The notes below the pieces were generated by a model that had not been told where the DNA came from, ran no database searches, and was given only the letters and a program-made list of their open reading frames with translations. A stretch of 52,511 bases of DNA from Pseudomonas fluorescens (GTDB lineage Bacteria; Pseudomonadota; Gammaproteobacteria; Pseudomonadales; Pseudomonadaceae). Within the stretch, counting starts at the first letter, position 1; every line of letters starts with the position of its first letter. Below, piece by piece: positions 42,093-50,109 of the stretch. The DNA lies in the NCBI RefSeq assembly GCF_002837185.1, contig NZ_KZ478022.1, forward strand, positions 1 through 52,511, written 5' to 3'. Both the position numbers and the translations under genes were made by a program.

Positions 42093-43136
42093 ATGAAACA
42101 TCGCTGGATTCAAATGGATATCGCCAAAGGCATCGGTATCCTGGTTATCGTGTACGCCCACAGTTGGTTTGTCGCCAACTCGGTGGATTTGCTCTACCCG
42201 ATCATTGCCTCGTTCGTGCTGCCGTTGTTCTTCTTTTTGTCCGGGGTGTTCTTCAAGCCCGAGCAGCCGTTCGTGGAGATGGCGGTGCGCAAGGCCGATG
42301 GCTTGCTCAAGCCGTTCTTCTTCACCATGTTGGTGTATGTGATCGTGCGCGCTGTGCTGCGCGGGCAGCCGTTGCTGCCGGACATCGGCGGCGTGTTTTA
42401 CGCCTCGGTGGATACCATCCCGTGGCAGGCGTTGTGGTTTTTGCCGCACTTCTGGGTGGCGATCCTGTTCAGTTGGCTGATGCTGCGGCTGATCCAGCGC
42501 CTGAAGCTGCCGTTGCCGGGCGCTTGCGTGCTGGCCGGCGCGCAACTGTTGCTCGGCATCTGGGTGCTGCCGTGGTTCTGGCAAGTGCCGGTCAGCGTCG
42601 GCGAGCAGACCTGGACCCTGCCCGGCCTGCCCTTCAGCCTCGACGTGACGCTGATCAGCAGCACCTACTTCATCTACGGCTACCTGCTGCGCGATTGGCT
42701 GCGTCGGCATGAGAGTTCGCTGTTGACCCTGCTGATTGCGGTGGCGCTGTTCGCCGCGGTGTTCCTCTATAGCCACGACACCATGGACCTGGCGCAGCGC
42801 CGTTACGACCACTGGTTGTGGACCAGCCTGCTGGCGGTGATCGGCGTGTACCTGTGCTGGGCGCTGGCGCGGGTGTTGATGGTGTCGACCCTGCTGACCC
42901 GGGTGATGACCTATATCGGCCAATCCACCTTGATCCTATTGATCTTCCACGGCGAGATCCAGCACAAGACTTTCGACCTCATGGAGCGCCTGGGTCTGCA
43001 TCCGCTCATGGCGGCGTGTGTGGGCTTTGTGGTGGCGGTGGTGGTGCCATTGCTGATCGGCGAAGTGATCAAGCGGGTGGCATTCCTGCGGTTTTTCTAC
43101 TTCCCGTTTCCGCTGCGCAAGGCGCCTAAACCTTAA
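42093..43136 (+). CDS. pslL: PslL, membrane acyltransferase (acyltransferase 3 family)
   Basis: This 347-residue inner-membrane protein has about ten hydrophobic segments and the acyltransferase-3 opening RWIQMDIAKGIGILVIVYAHSW, where the DIAKG and the following His are the family signature. PLFFFLSGVFFK follows in helix 2. It may acylate the Psl polymer. The ATG at 42093 follows GGGAAGACTCAA. It ends the operon: pslM-O equivalents, present but dispensable in P. aeruginosa, are absent, and a REPIN follows 10 bases later. Confidence 0.88.
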   Translation: MKHRWIQMDIAKGIGILVIVYAHSWFVANSVDLLYPIIASFVLPLFFFLSGVFFKPEQPFVEMAVRKADGLLKPFFFTMLVYVIVRAVLRGQPLLPDIGGVFYASVDTIPWQALWFLPHFWVAILFSWLMLRLIQRLKLPLPGACVLAGAQLLLGIWVLPWFWQVPVSVGEQTWTLPGLPFSLDVTLISSTYFIYGYLLRDWLRRHESSLLTLLIAVALFAAVFLYSHDTMDLAQRRYDHWLWTSLLAVIGVYLCWALARVLMVSTLLTRVMTYIGQSTLILLIFHGEIQHKTFDLMERLGLHPLMAACVGFVVAVVVPLLIGEVIKRVAFLRFFYFPFPLRKAPKP

Positions 43137-43146
43137 GCAGGACTGA

Positions 43147-43238
43147 TGTGGGAGGGGGCTTGCCCGCGATAGCGGTGGGTCAACCAACATCGATGTTGGC
43201 TGGGCCGACGTCTTCGCGGGCAAGCCCCCCTCCCACAT
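43147..43238. repeat. REPIN: inverted pair of REP elements
   Basis: A left REP (gtgggagggggcttgcccgc) and a right inverted REP (gcgggcaagcccccctcccac) flank a centre containing the perfect 16-bp palindrome CCAACATCGATGTTGG (43184-43199). This is the paired REPIN form mobilised in trans by RAYT transposases in P. fluorescens. It may also act as a bidirectional stop between pslL and the convergent DUF4174 gene. Confidence 0.9.
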
Positions 43239-43252
43239 TTGGATCTGTACGC

Positions 43253-43825
43253 TCAGTCGTCCAGTTGTTGCGGCGCAGGCTTGCTGCCGGGTTTGGCCGG
43301 TTTCGCGCCCTTGGCTGGCACGGGTTCGACCGGTGCGGGTTCCGGCGCGGCAGCCGCCTCTTTCTCGGCCATCGGCATCTGGTCGATGGTACTGAAGAAC
43401 TCTTTCAGATCGAGCGTATCCGGCGGCACGTTCTTCTCGAGTTTCTTGTCACCGTCCTTGCCCACCAGGATCACCTTGGTGCCGCTGCCGACACCGAGTT
43501 TGAGGGCGCGGATCAGCGCATTGGTCTCAGGCGGTGTGAGCTTTTTGCTGTCCTTGGGGTCCTTGGCGAACTTCTCGCCTTCGGCACCGATGCTGCCGAA
43601 TTTCACGGTGTAGAGCACCATGCTGCGCTCTTCGAAGGACTGCTTGGTGGCAGGCTCTTCCAGTTGTTTCTTGAGCGTGGCCAACGTCGGGTTACCCGCA
43701 TCGAGTTCCACCACGACCAGAGGGCGGGTTTTGCCCAGCTCCAGCTTGAGCGGATTATCATCGGCAGCCAACAACGGCCCCGTAAAAGCCATCAAGGTAG
43801 CCAGGGTCAGCGACCGGATGAGCAT
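43253..43825 (-). CDS. Exported DUF4174-domain protein
   Basis: This 190-residue protein has a signal peptide MLIRSLTLATLMAFTGPLLA (cleaved before ADDNP). A thioredoxin-like domain of the DUF4174 type spans about 30-145 (RPLVVVELDAGNPTLATLKKQL ... TKVILVGKDGDKKL), without a CxxC motif. A Pro/Ala/Lys-rich tail (about 150-190) is low complexity and could span or bind the cell wall. A near-perfect Shine-Dalgarno AAAGGAGG sets the start at 43825, although the frame opens earlier. Function unknown. Confidence 0.8.
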   Translation of the reverse strand: MLIRSLTLATLMAFTGPLLAADDNPLKLELGKTRPLVVVELDAGNPTLATLKKQLEEPATKQSFEERSMVLYTVKFGSIGAEGEKFAKDPKDSKKLTPPETNALIRALKLGVGSGTKVILVGKDGDKKLEKNVPPDTLDLKEFFSTIDQMPMAEKEAAAAPEPAPVEPVPAKGAKPAKPGSKPAPQQLDD

Positions 43826-43977
43826 GCGCACCTCCTTTGAATTCCATGCAGGGTTCTTGAGTTTCATGTCTGCGACAGTCAAATTCAAGGATGATTCCTA
43901 CGCCACGTTGAGAAGCGTAGGTCAGGGCGCACGCTACGCAAGGGTTTGCAGGGCAGTGAGGCCATTGTTTCCTCTGA

Positions 43978-44610
43978 TTACGAGACCTGCCAATCCGGCC
44001 AATGCCGGGCGAATACGGGTTGCACAACCGGGTCGGCGTCCACCCGCTCCAGGGTATGGGCAAAACCCGGGGCCAAATTGTGCAGCGCTTCCCGCGCGTC
44101 ATCCCAGCGCGACACCGCCGCCGCCATGATGCCCAGCGCGTTGGGGATGTTGTCGTGCGTGAACAACTGGTCGGCAAACTGGTCGGCGAACACTACCCAG
44201 GCCTGATGCAGATAGCGCCGCGTGCCGGTGGTCAGTTGCGCTTGCAGGGTCTCATCCGCGTCGCCCAGCCAGCGTTGCGGGTAGTCGATGATGCCGATGG
44301 CCGAATAGCAATTGGCGGCGATATACAGCAGGCCGCGCAGAATCTGCGCGCGGTTGCCGGCCAGCAGGTCGGCCTGGGGATACTCAAGGCCCAGGTGGAT
44401 CAGGATGGCGGCGCTTTCGGTCAGCACCTGGCCATCGGGGGTGACCAGGGTGGGAATCTGTTTCAAGGGATTGATGCGCGCAAGGGCTTCGCTGCCCTCG
44501 CCGTCCTGCCAGGAACTGGCCTCCACGCGATGCCACTGCACGGCGCAGCGTTGCAGGGCGATTTCGATCATGCAGGAACCGGACTCGTCGGTGCCGTAGA
44601 GTGTGTACAT
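43978..44610 (-). CDS. Glutathione S-transferase-like protein
   Basis: This 210-residue cytosolic GST has an N-terminal thioredoxin fold (MYTLYGTDESGSCMIEIALQ), the cis-Pro loop NPLKQIPTLVTPDGQVLTESAAI typical of glutathione binding (the ES pair binds the gamma-glutamyl part), and an all-helical C-terminal domain from about 85. AGGAG lies before the ATG. It is 42 bases downstream of polB on the same strand and may be co-transcribed. The substrate is unknown. Confidence 0.85.
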   Translation of the reverse strand: MYTLYGTDESGSCMIEIALQRCAVQWHRVEASSWQDGEGSEALARINPLKQIPTLVTPDGQVLTESAAILIHLGLEYPQADLLAGNRAQILRGLLYIAANCYSAIGIIDYPQRWLGDADETLQAQLTTGTRRYLHQAWVVFADQFADQLFTHDNIPNALGIMAAAVSRWDDAREALHNLAPGFAHTLERVDADPVVQPVFARHWPDWQVS

Positions 44611-44652
44611 GGACGTTTGCTCCTGAGAGACGGGGGTTATGCGGGCGTTCGC

Positions 44653-47010
44653 CTAGAACAGGCCCATCTGACCGCCCACCAAAGTGCCAAAATCATCGTT
44701 CACGAACGGCAGGATCGCATCCGCCACGGGCTGCAATTGCCGGGTCACATAATGATCGTAGTCGATCGGCGCTTGCCGCACCTCCAGCGGCTCCGGACCA
44801 TTGACGCTGATCACATAGCTGATCCAGCCGCCGCGCTGGTACTGGCGCGGGCGCCCGAGGCGGTCGTTGTATTCATCGGCCAGGCGTGCGGCGCGCACAT
44901 GGGGCGGGACGTTGCGTTCGTAGTCATGCAGCGCTCGGCGCAGGCGCTTGCGGTAGATCAGCAGGTCGTCGAGTTCACCGCTCAAGGTGCGACGCACATA
45001 ATCGCGGACATAATCCTGATGGGGCTGGCGATGGAAGATGCGCCGATAGAGCTCCTGCTGGAATTGCCGCGCCAGGGGCGACCAGTCACTGCGCACGGTT
45101 TCCAGCCCTTTGTAGACCATCTCTTCGCTGCCATCGCCGCGCACCACCAGGCCGGCGTAGCGCTTTTTGCTGCCCTCCTCCGCGCCGCGAATGGTCGGCA
45201 TCAGGAAGCGGCTGAAATGGGTCTCGTATTGCAGCTCGAGGGCACTTTGCAGGCCGTATTCGCTGTGCAGATGGCTGCGCCACCAGTCGTTGACGTGCTG
45301 CACCAGCGCCTGGCCGATACGACCGGCGTCCTCGTTGGAATGGGCGCTGCCGAGCCAGACGAACGTGGAGTCGGTGTCGCCGTAGATCACTTCATAGCCC
45401 TGGGCCTCAACCAGCTCACGGGTCTGGCGCATGATCTGGTGCCCGCGCATCGTGATCGACGACGCCAGCCGCGTATCGAAGAACCGGCAGCCGCTGGAAC
45501 CAAGCACGCCGTAAAAGGCATTCATGATGATCTTCAGGGCTTGGGACAATGGCGCATTGTGTTCGCGCTTGGCCACTTCGCGGCCTTCGGAAACCCGCGT
45601 GACGATGGACGGCAGGCAATGACGGGTGCGGGAGAAGCGCGCGCCGCGAAAGCCTTCCACCGAGGCGCTGTCGTCTGGATGCCTGAGGCCTTCGATCAAG
45701 CCCACCGGGTCGATCAGAAAACTGCGGATGATCGACGGGTAGAGGCTTTTGTAGTCCAGCACCAGCACCGACTCATAGAGGCCCGGGCGTGAATCCATGA
45801 CAAAGCCGCCGGGGCTGGCCTGGGGCGGTTTGTCGCCGAGGTTGGGCGCGACGAAGCCCTGGCGATGCATCAACGGCATGTAGAGATGGGTAAACGCCGC
45901 GACGGAACCGCCATTGCGGTCGGCAGGCAGGCCTGTGACGCTGGCGCGTTCCAGCAGGAACTTGAGCAGGTCGGTCTTTTCGAAAATCCGCGTGACCAAC
46001 TCGCAGTCCTTGAGGTTATAGCGCGCCAGGGCAGGCTTGTCCTCGGCGAACATGCGGTTGATTTCGTCCATGCGCTGGTAAGGCGTGGAGATGTCCTTGC
46101 CTTCGCCCAGCAGGGTTTGCGCGACGTTCTCCAGGCTGAACGACTCGAAGCTCCAGGTGGCCGAACGCAGGGCTTCGATGCCGTCGATGATCAGTCTGCC
46201 TGCCGCCGCGGCGAAGTAGTGATTGCGGCTGCCGTGTTCGCGCCAGGTCATGGCTTCACCGCCGCGCCCGAGCAGGAGCGGCACGTTCAGGCGCTGGGCA
46301 TGTTCGTGCAGTACGCGCAGGTCGAATTGCACCACGTTCCAGCCAATGATCGCATCCGGATCGTGGAGGGCCAGCCATTGGTTGAGACGTTCAAGCAGTT
46401 GGGCGCGGGTGTCGCAATAGTCGAGCTTGAAATCCACCGCATCGCGCTTATTGGGTGGCCCGAGCATGTACACCTGGCGCTCGCCGCAGCCTTCAAGGGC
46501 GATGGAATAGAGGTCGCCCTGCGCCGTGGTTTCGATGTCCAGGGACACCAGCTTCAATGGCGGGCGGTAGTCGGGGGCGGGCTTCATCTGCGCGTCGAGC
46601 AGGGTGCCGTCCGCATCCGCAGTGCCGCCAAACCACACTGGGGCGGTGATAAAGCGTTCCATCATGTAGCGCTCGGGCGGCCGCACGTCGCCTTCATAGA
46701 CATCGACCCCGGCGCTGCGCAGGCGTTTTTCGATGTCCATCAGTTGGCGGTGCTGCCGGACGTAGAGCCCCAGGACCGGGCGGTGGTGGAAATCGCACAA
46801 CTGCAACGCGCGCAACTCGATATCGCGCTCGTCCTTGAGCAGCCAGCCCAGCGGCTTGCGATGGATCTCGGGGATAAACATCACCGAGGTCTGCACGGGT
46901 AGGCGAATGCACCGAGGCCCTTGGTCGGTCGCCAGCCAGAAGCTGACCTGCGTACCCGCCGGAGTGTCGCGCCAATGCCGGGTCAGGACAAAACCCTGCT
47001 GTAAATCCAC
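44653..47010 (-). CDS. polB: DNA polymerase II (family B)
   Basis: This 785-residue family B polymerase has the 3'-5' exonuclease motif SLDIETT (Asp158, Glu160) and further exonuclease motifs through DPDAIIGWNVVQFDL. Polymerase motif A is DYKSLYPSII, motif B is KIIMNAFYGVLGS and motif C is YGDTDSTF. It functions in translesion synthesis and replication restart. The start is the GTG at 47010 (MDLQQGFVLTRHW) with GAGGTG 7 bases upstream; a TTG at 47028 is rejected. polB is SOS-induced in E. coli, but I see no good LexA box in the 47011-47214 interval. Confidence 0.95.
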   Translation of the reverse strand: MDLQQGFVLTRHWRDTPAGTQVSFWLATDQGPRCIRLPVQTSVMFIPEIHRKPLGWLLKDERDIELRALQLCDFHHRPVLGLYVRQHRQLMDIEKRLRSAGVDVYEGDVRPPERYMMERFITAPVWFGGTADADGTLLDAQMKPAPDYRPPLKLVSLDIETTAQGDLYSIALEGCGERQVYMLGPPNKRDAVDFKLDYCDTRAQLLERLNQWLALHDPDAIIGWNVVQFDLRVLHEHAQRLNVPLLLGRGGEAMTWREHGSRNHYFAAAAGRLIIDGIEALRSATWSFESFSLENVAQTLLGEGKDISTPYQRMDEINRMFAEDKPALARYNLKDCELVTRIFEKTDLLKFLLERASVTGLPADRNGGSVAAFTHLYMPLMHRQGFVAPNLGDKPPQASPGGFVMDSRPGLYESVLVLDYKSLYPSIIRSFLIDPVGLIEGLRHPDDSASVEGFRGARFSRTRHCLPSIVTRVSEGREVAKREHNAPLSQALKIIMNAFYGVLGSSGCRFFDTRLASSITMRGHQIMRQTRELVEAQGYEVIYGDTDSTFVWLGSAHSNEDAGRIGQALVQHVNDWWRSHLHSEYGLQSALELQYETHFSRFLMPTIRGAEEGSKKRYAGLVVRGDGSEEMVYKGLETVRSDWSPLARQFQQELYRRIFHRQPHQDYVRDYVRRTLSGELDDLLIYRKRLRRALHDYERNVPPHVRAARLADEYNDRLGRPRQYQRGGWISYVISVNGPEPLEVRQAPIDYDHYVTRQLQPVADAILPFVNDDFGTLVGGQMGLF

Positions 47011-47107
47011 CGTACCGCACCTCGGCAATTGCTTTCAGGGCGTGATTCTACTCGGCATCCGGTAGAGGCGGCAGGTTAACTGTCATCACACAAATCTGTT
47101 GCGGAAC

Positions 47108-47126
47108 ATGAATAACAATTACTATC
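47108..47126 (+). promoter_or_regulatory. Possible Fur box upstream of the second TonB receptor
   Basis: The 19 bases beginning ATGAATAACA and ending ACTATC match the classical Fur box at 12 of 19 positions, in an AT-rich patch about 90 bases before the receptor start. The match is suggestive only. Confidence 0.45.
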
Positions 47127-47214
47127 ATTCGCGCCGGAGTCGTATTCGCGCAGTGAGGAAGCGCACCGTGTTGCCCCCTTCCTCATCATTGACGGTTCAC
47201 CGTCCGGATTGACC

Positions 47215-49416
47215 ATGCCTCTGTGTAGCCGCCTCGCCGTGCCCTTTCGCCCCACCGTGCTTGCCCTTTTCTGCTCCTTGAGCGTTGCTGCGCAGGCCGA
47301 TACCAGCAACACCTTGCAACTGGATGCCACGCGCATCGATGCCCAGGCCCCCGCGCCCGATGCGTTGCCTGCGGTGTACGCCGGTGGGCAGGTTGCCCGC
47401 GGCGGTCAACTGGGTGTACTGGGCAATCAGGACATCATGGACGTGCCGTTCAGCATGTCCTCGTATACCGAGCAGTTGATTCGCGACCAACAGGCGGAAA
47501 CGATCGGCGATGTGCTGCTCAATGACGCGTCCGTGCGCCAGGCGTCAGGGTTTGCGAACCAGGCCCAGACCTTCATGATTCGCGGTTTGCCGTTGAATGG
47601 CGACGATATCTCATATAACGGCTTGTACGGCATCCTGCCACGCCAGATTATGTCCACTGACGCGCTGGAACGTGTGGAAGTGTTCAAGGGCCCCAATGCG
47701 TTCATTAATGGTGTCACGCCGGGCGGCTCGGGTATCGGCGGCGGTGTGAACCTGCAACCCAAGCGTGCCGGTGACGTGTCGCTGCGCCGTTTCAGCACAG
47801 ACATCAGCAGCGATGGCCGGGTGGGCGAGCATCTGGATATCGGGCAGCGCTTTGGTGAGGATCATCGTTTTGGCGCGCGGATCAACCTGTCCCAGCGCGA
47901 AGGCGACACCGGTATTGACGACGAAAACCAGCGCTCGAAGCTGTTCGCGGTCGGCCTCGATTACCGTGGCGATGCACTGCGCCTGTCGGGTGATTTCGTG
48001 TACCAGAAGCAGCGTATCAATGGCGGACGCAACTCGGTGTTCCTGGGTAACGCGACCCACGTCCCGGATGCGCCTTCAGCGGATACCAACTATGCGCCCC
48101 GCTGGAGCAGCACCAATCTGGAGGACACCTTGGGCATGCTGCGCGCCGAATACGACCTGAATGAAAACTGGACGGCTTACGCCGCAGGCGGTGCCAAGCA
48201 CAGCCGGGAAATGGGCCGATATTCTTCGATTACCCTGACCGACAACCTCGGCAATGCCACCTCCAGCCGCTCGACCATTGCACACGAAGAAGACAACGCC
48301 AGCTTAATGACCGGCTTGAACGGCAAGTTCCAGACCGGCCCTGTCAGCCACCGACTCAACTTCGGCCTGGCCGGCATCTGGACCCAGGCGCGCAACGCCT
48401 ATGTGTTCAACGGTTCACCGGGGGCAACCAACCTCTACAACCCTGTGACCGGCGCCGCCCCCACGCTCAACACGCCGCGCAATACCCCCGGCACCGATTT
48501 CAGCGACCCGACCATTACCGGCAAGACATTCGTGCGCAGCGCTGCGGTGTCCGACACGCTTGGCTTCTTCGATGACCGTCTGTTGGTGACATTGGGTGCA
48601 CGTCGCCAGCAAATGGTGGTGCAGGGTTACAACTACATGAGCGGAACGCGCACAGCCAACTACGACGAATCTATCACCACGCCGGTCTACGGCATTGTGT
48701 TCAAGCCATGGGAGCACGTATCCCTGTACGCCAACCGCATCGAAGGCCTGGCACAGGGCCCCACCTCGCCGCTCAAATCCGGCGACCGGACGATCATCGG
48801 TGGCGGGCAAGCCTTCGCACCGGCGCGCTCCAAGCAGATCGAAGCGGGCGTCAAGGTCGACATGGGCACCTATGGCGCCACCCTCGGTGTGTACCGTATC
48901 GAGCAGCCAGGCGCAGGTTATGCGCAAGTGATCGATGCAACCACCGCGCGCTATGTACGCGAAGGTCAGCAGATCAACAAAGGCGTCGAACTGAACGTCT
49001 TCGGCGAACCGGTAAGTGGCCTGCGTTTGCTCGGCGGAGTGACGCTGATGAAGACCGAACTCAAGGGTACCCTCAACGGTGCCAACGACGGCAACCGCGC
49101 CATCGGCGTTCCTTCCTTCCAGTTCAACGCCGGCGTGGATTGGGACGTCCCCGGCCTGCAAGGTGTGACCCTCAATGGGCGCATGCTGCGCACGGGCGGC
49201 CAGTATGCCGACGCGGCGAACAACCTGAGCCTGCCCGCCTGGAACCGCTTCGACCTGGGCGCGCGCTACACCTTCACGCTGGCTCAACGTGAGATGACAC
49301 TGGGCGCTACGGTGGAGAACGTCGCCAACGAGAAATACTGGGAATCGGCTCAAGGCGGCTTCCTGAGCCAGGGTGACCCGCGGGTGGCGAAGTTGTCGGC
49401 GACGATTGATTTCTAA
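47215..49416 (+). CDS. TonB-dependent siderophore receptor (no signalling domain)
   Basis: This 733-residue outer-membrane receptor has a signal peptide at about 1-29 (LALFCSLSVAAQA, cleaved before DTSNT). The plug is at about 70-190 (DVPFSMSSYTEQLIRDQQAETIGDVL, RVEVFKGPNAFINGVTPGGSGIGGGVNLQPK). The beta barrel ends in Phe (KLSATIDF). No STN domain or sigma/anti-sigma partner is present, so it only transports. It resembles the FhuA/FcuA-like catecholate or hydroxamate group; the ligand is undetermined. The ATG at 47215 is chosen over a TTG two codons upstream. It is divergent from polB. Confidence 0.9.
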   Translation: MPLCSRLAVPFRPTVLALFCSLSVAAQADTSNTLQLDATRIDAQAPAPDALPAVYAGGQVARGGQLGVLGNQDIMDVPFSMSSYTEQLIRDQQAETIGDVLLNDASVRQASGFANQAQTFMIRGLPLNGDDISYNGLYGILPRQIMSTDALERVEVFKGPNAFINGVTPGGSGIGGGVNLQPKRAGDVSLRRFSTDISSDGRVGEHLDIGQRFGEDHRFGARINLSQREGDTGIDDENQRSKLFAVGLDYRGDALRLSGDFVYQKQRINGGRNSVFLGNATHVPDAPSADTNYAPRWSSTNLEDTLGMLRAEYDLNENWTAYAAGGAKHSREMGRYSSITLTDNLGNATSSRSTIAHEEDNASLMTGLNGKFQTGPVSHRLNFGLAGIWTQARNAYVFNGSPGATNLYNPVTGAAPTLNTPRNTPGTDFSDPTITGKTFVRSAAVSDTLGFFDDRLLVTLGARRQQMVVQGYNYMSGTRTANYDESITTPVYGIVFKPWEHVSLYANRIEGLAQGPTSPLKSGDRTIIGGGQAFAPARSKQIEAGVKVDMGTYGATLGVYRIEQPGAGYAQVIDATTARYVREGQQINKGVELNVFGEPVSGLRLLGGVTLMKTELKGTLNGANDGNRAIGVPSFQFNAGVDWDVPGLQGVTLNGRMLRTGGQYADAANNLSLPAWNRFDLGARYTFTLAQREMTLGATVENVANEKYWESAQGGFLSQGDPRVAKLSATIDF

Positions 49417-49434
49417 ATCCACGGTTGTTGACGT

Positions 49435-49456
49435 CGGGCATCAGTGTTGATGCCCG
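49435..49456. terminator. Bidirectional hairpin between convergent genes
   Basis: The 9-bp perfect stem CGGGCATCA/TGATGCCCG with loop GTGT lies 18 bases after the TonB receptor stop and 6 bases before the end of the convergent SRPBCC gene. No strong T-run is present. Confidence 0.6.
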
Positions 49457-49462
49457 TTCGCG

Positions 49463-49930
49463 TCAGGCTCGCTGGGCTTTGTTCAGATAGTTTTCGATGT
49501 TGCCCATTTGCTCATCCCAGCCTCGGGAATTCATCTTGAACGCTTTCTGGCGTCGAGCCTGGGGAACGTTGTCGAAACCGGATTCCACCACCCGCAGCAG
49601 AATGCCCGGTGCGCGATCCTCAACCGTGAATTCCACCAGCGTCGGTGCTTCCTTGTCGTAGTCGATATGTTTATCTACCGCGAAGGGATGCCACCAGAAA
49701 GAAAACAGGGTTTGCGGCAGGATGCGTTCGATCCTGGCCTTCCACACTACATGTTCGTAGCCTGGGTAGGTGATCGGCGCTTCGAGGGTTTCTCCGGCCA
49801 CAAAGGTCTTTCCCTTGAGGGCAATACCGAACCAATCGCCAAATCGCTCAGCATTCGTGAGCGCTTCCCACACTTGTTTACGTGATGCGTTAAGCAGGAC
49901 TTTTCGTTCGATGCGATCTAATACGTGCAT
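49463..49930 (-). CDS. SRPBCC/AHSA1-domain protein
   Basis: This 155-residue protein has the START-like SRPBCC fold of the AHSA1 group: opening IERKVLLNASRKQVWEALTN, then AERFGDWFGIAL, a central PGYEHVVWKARIERILPQTLFSFWWHP, a beta strand set VEFTVEDRAPGILLRVVESGF, and a closing helix GWDEQMGNIENYL. Such proteins bind hydrophobic ligands or partner proteins. AHSA1-like genes are often paired with an ArsR regulator, but none is seen here. The ATG at 49930 has a strong GGAGGAGG ribosome site; an upstream in-frame start at 49963 is less likely. Confidence 0.85.
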   Translation of the reverse strand: MHVLDRIERKVLLNASRKQVWEALTNAERFGDWFGIALKGKTFVAGETLEAPITYPGYEHVVWKARIERILPQTLFSFWWHPFAVDKHIDYDKEAPTLVEFTVEDRAPGILLRVVESGFDNVPQARRQKAFKMNSRGWDEQMGNIENYLNKAQRA

Positions 49931-50070
49931 AAGACACCTCCTCCATTGAACACTAGGCGACATCGACCAATGCGCAACTTTTGGTTATGCGCGATGATGA
50001 TGAGCCCATCCTTGACTTGGTCATAAGGTATGACTGAATGCTCGAAGGGAAGTTGCCTTGCACAAATGTG

Positions 50071-50093
50071 TGGGCTATCGCATGGATAGCCCA
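50071..50093 (-). terminator. Hairpin downstream of the PBP2 gene
   Basis: The perfect 9-bp stem TGGGCTATC/GATAGCCCA has a 5-base loop and starts 17 bases after the PBP2 stop (minus strand). It lacks a T-run, so it is a terminator candidate only. Confidence 0.5.
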
Positions 50094-50109
50094 TGGGAGT
50101 GGCAGTGAT

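Noticed and set aside
43147..43238. Repeat pairs as a CRISPR array
   Set aside because: The REP units occur as an inverted pair, not as regularly spaced direct repeats, and no cas gene is in the window.
44002..45792. Long open frame (596 codons) on the plus strand antisense to polB and the GST gene
   Set aside because: It crosses a gene boundary on the other strand, has low-complexity Ala/Gln/His-rich composition typical of antisense frames in high-GC DNA, and polB underneath has all catalytic motifs.
47011..47214. LexA box for polB
   Set aside because: No CTGT-N8-ACAG or close variant is present upstream of the gene, so SOS control is not claimed.
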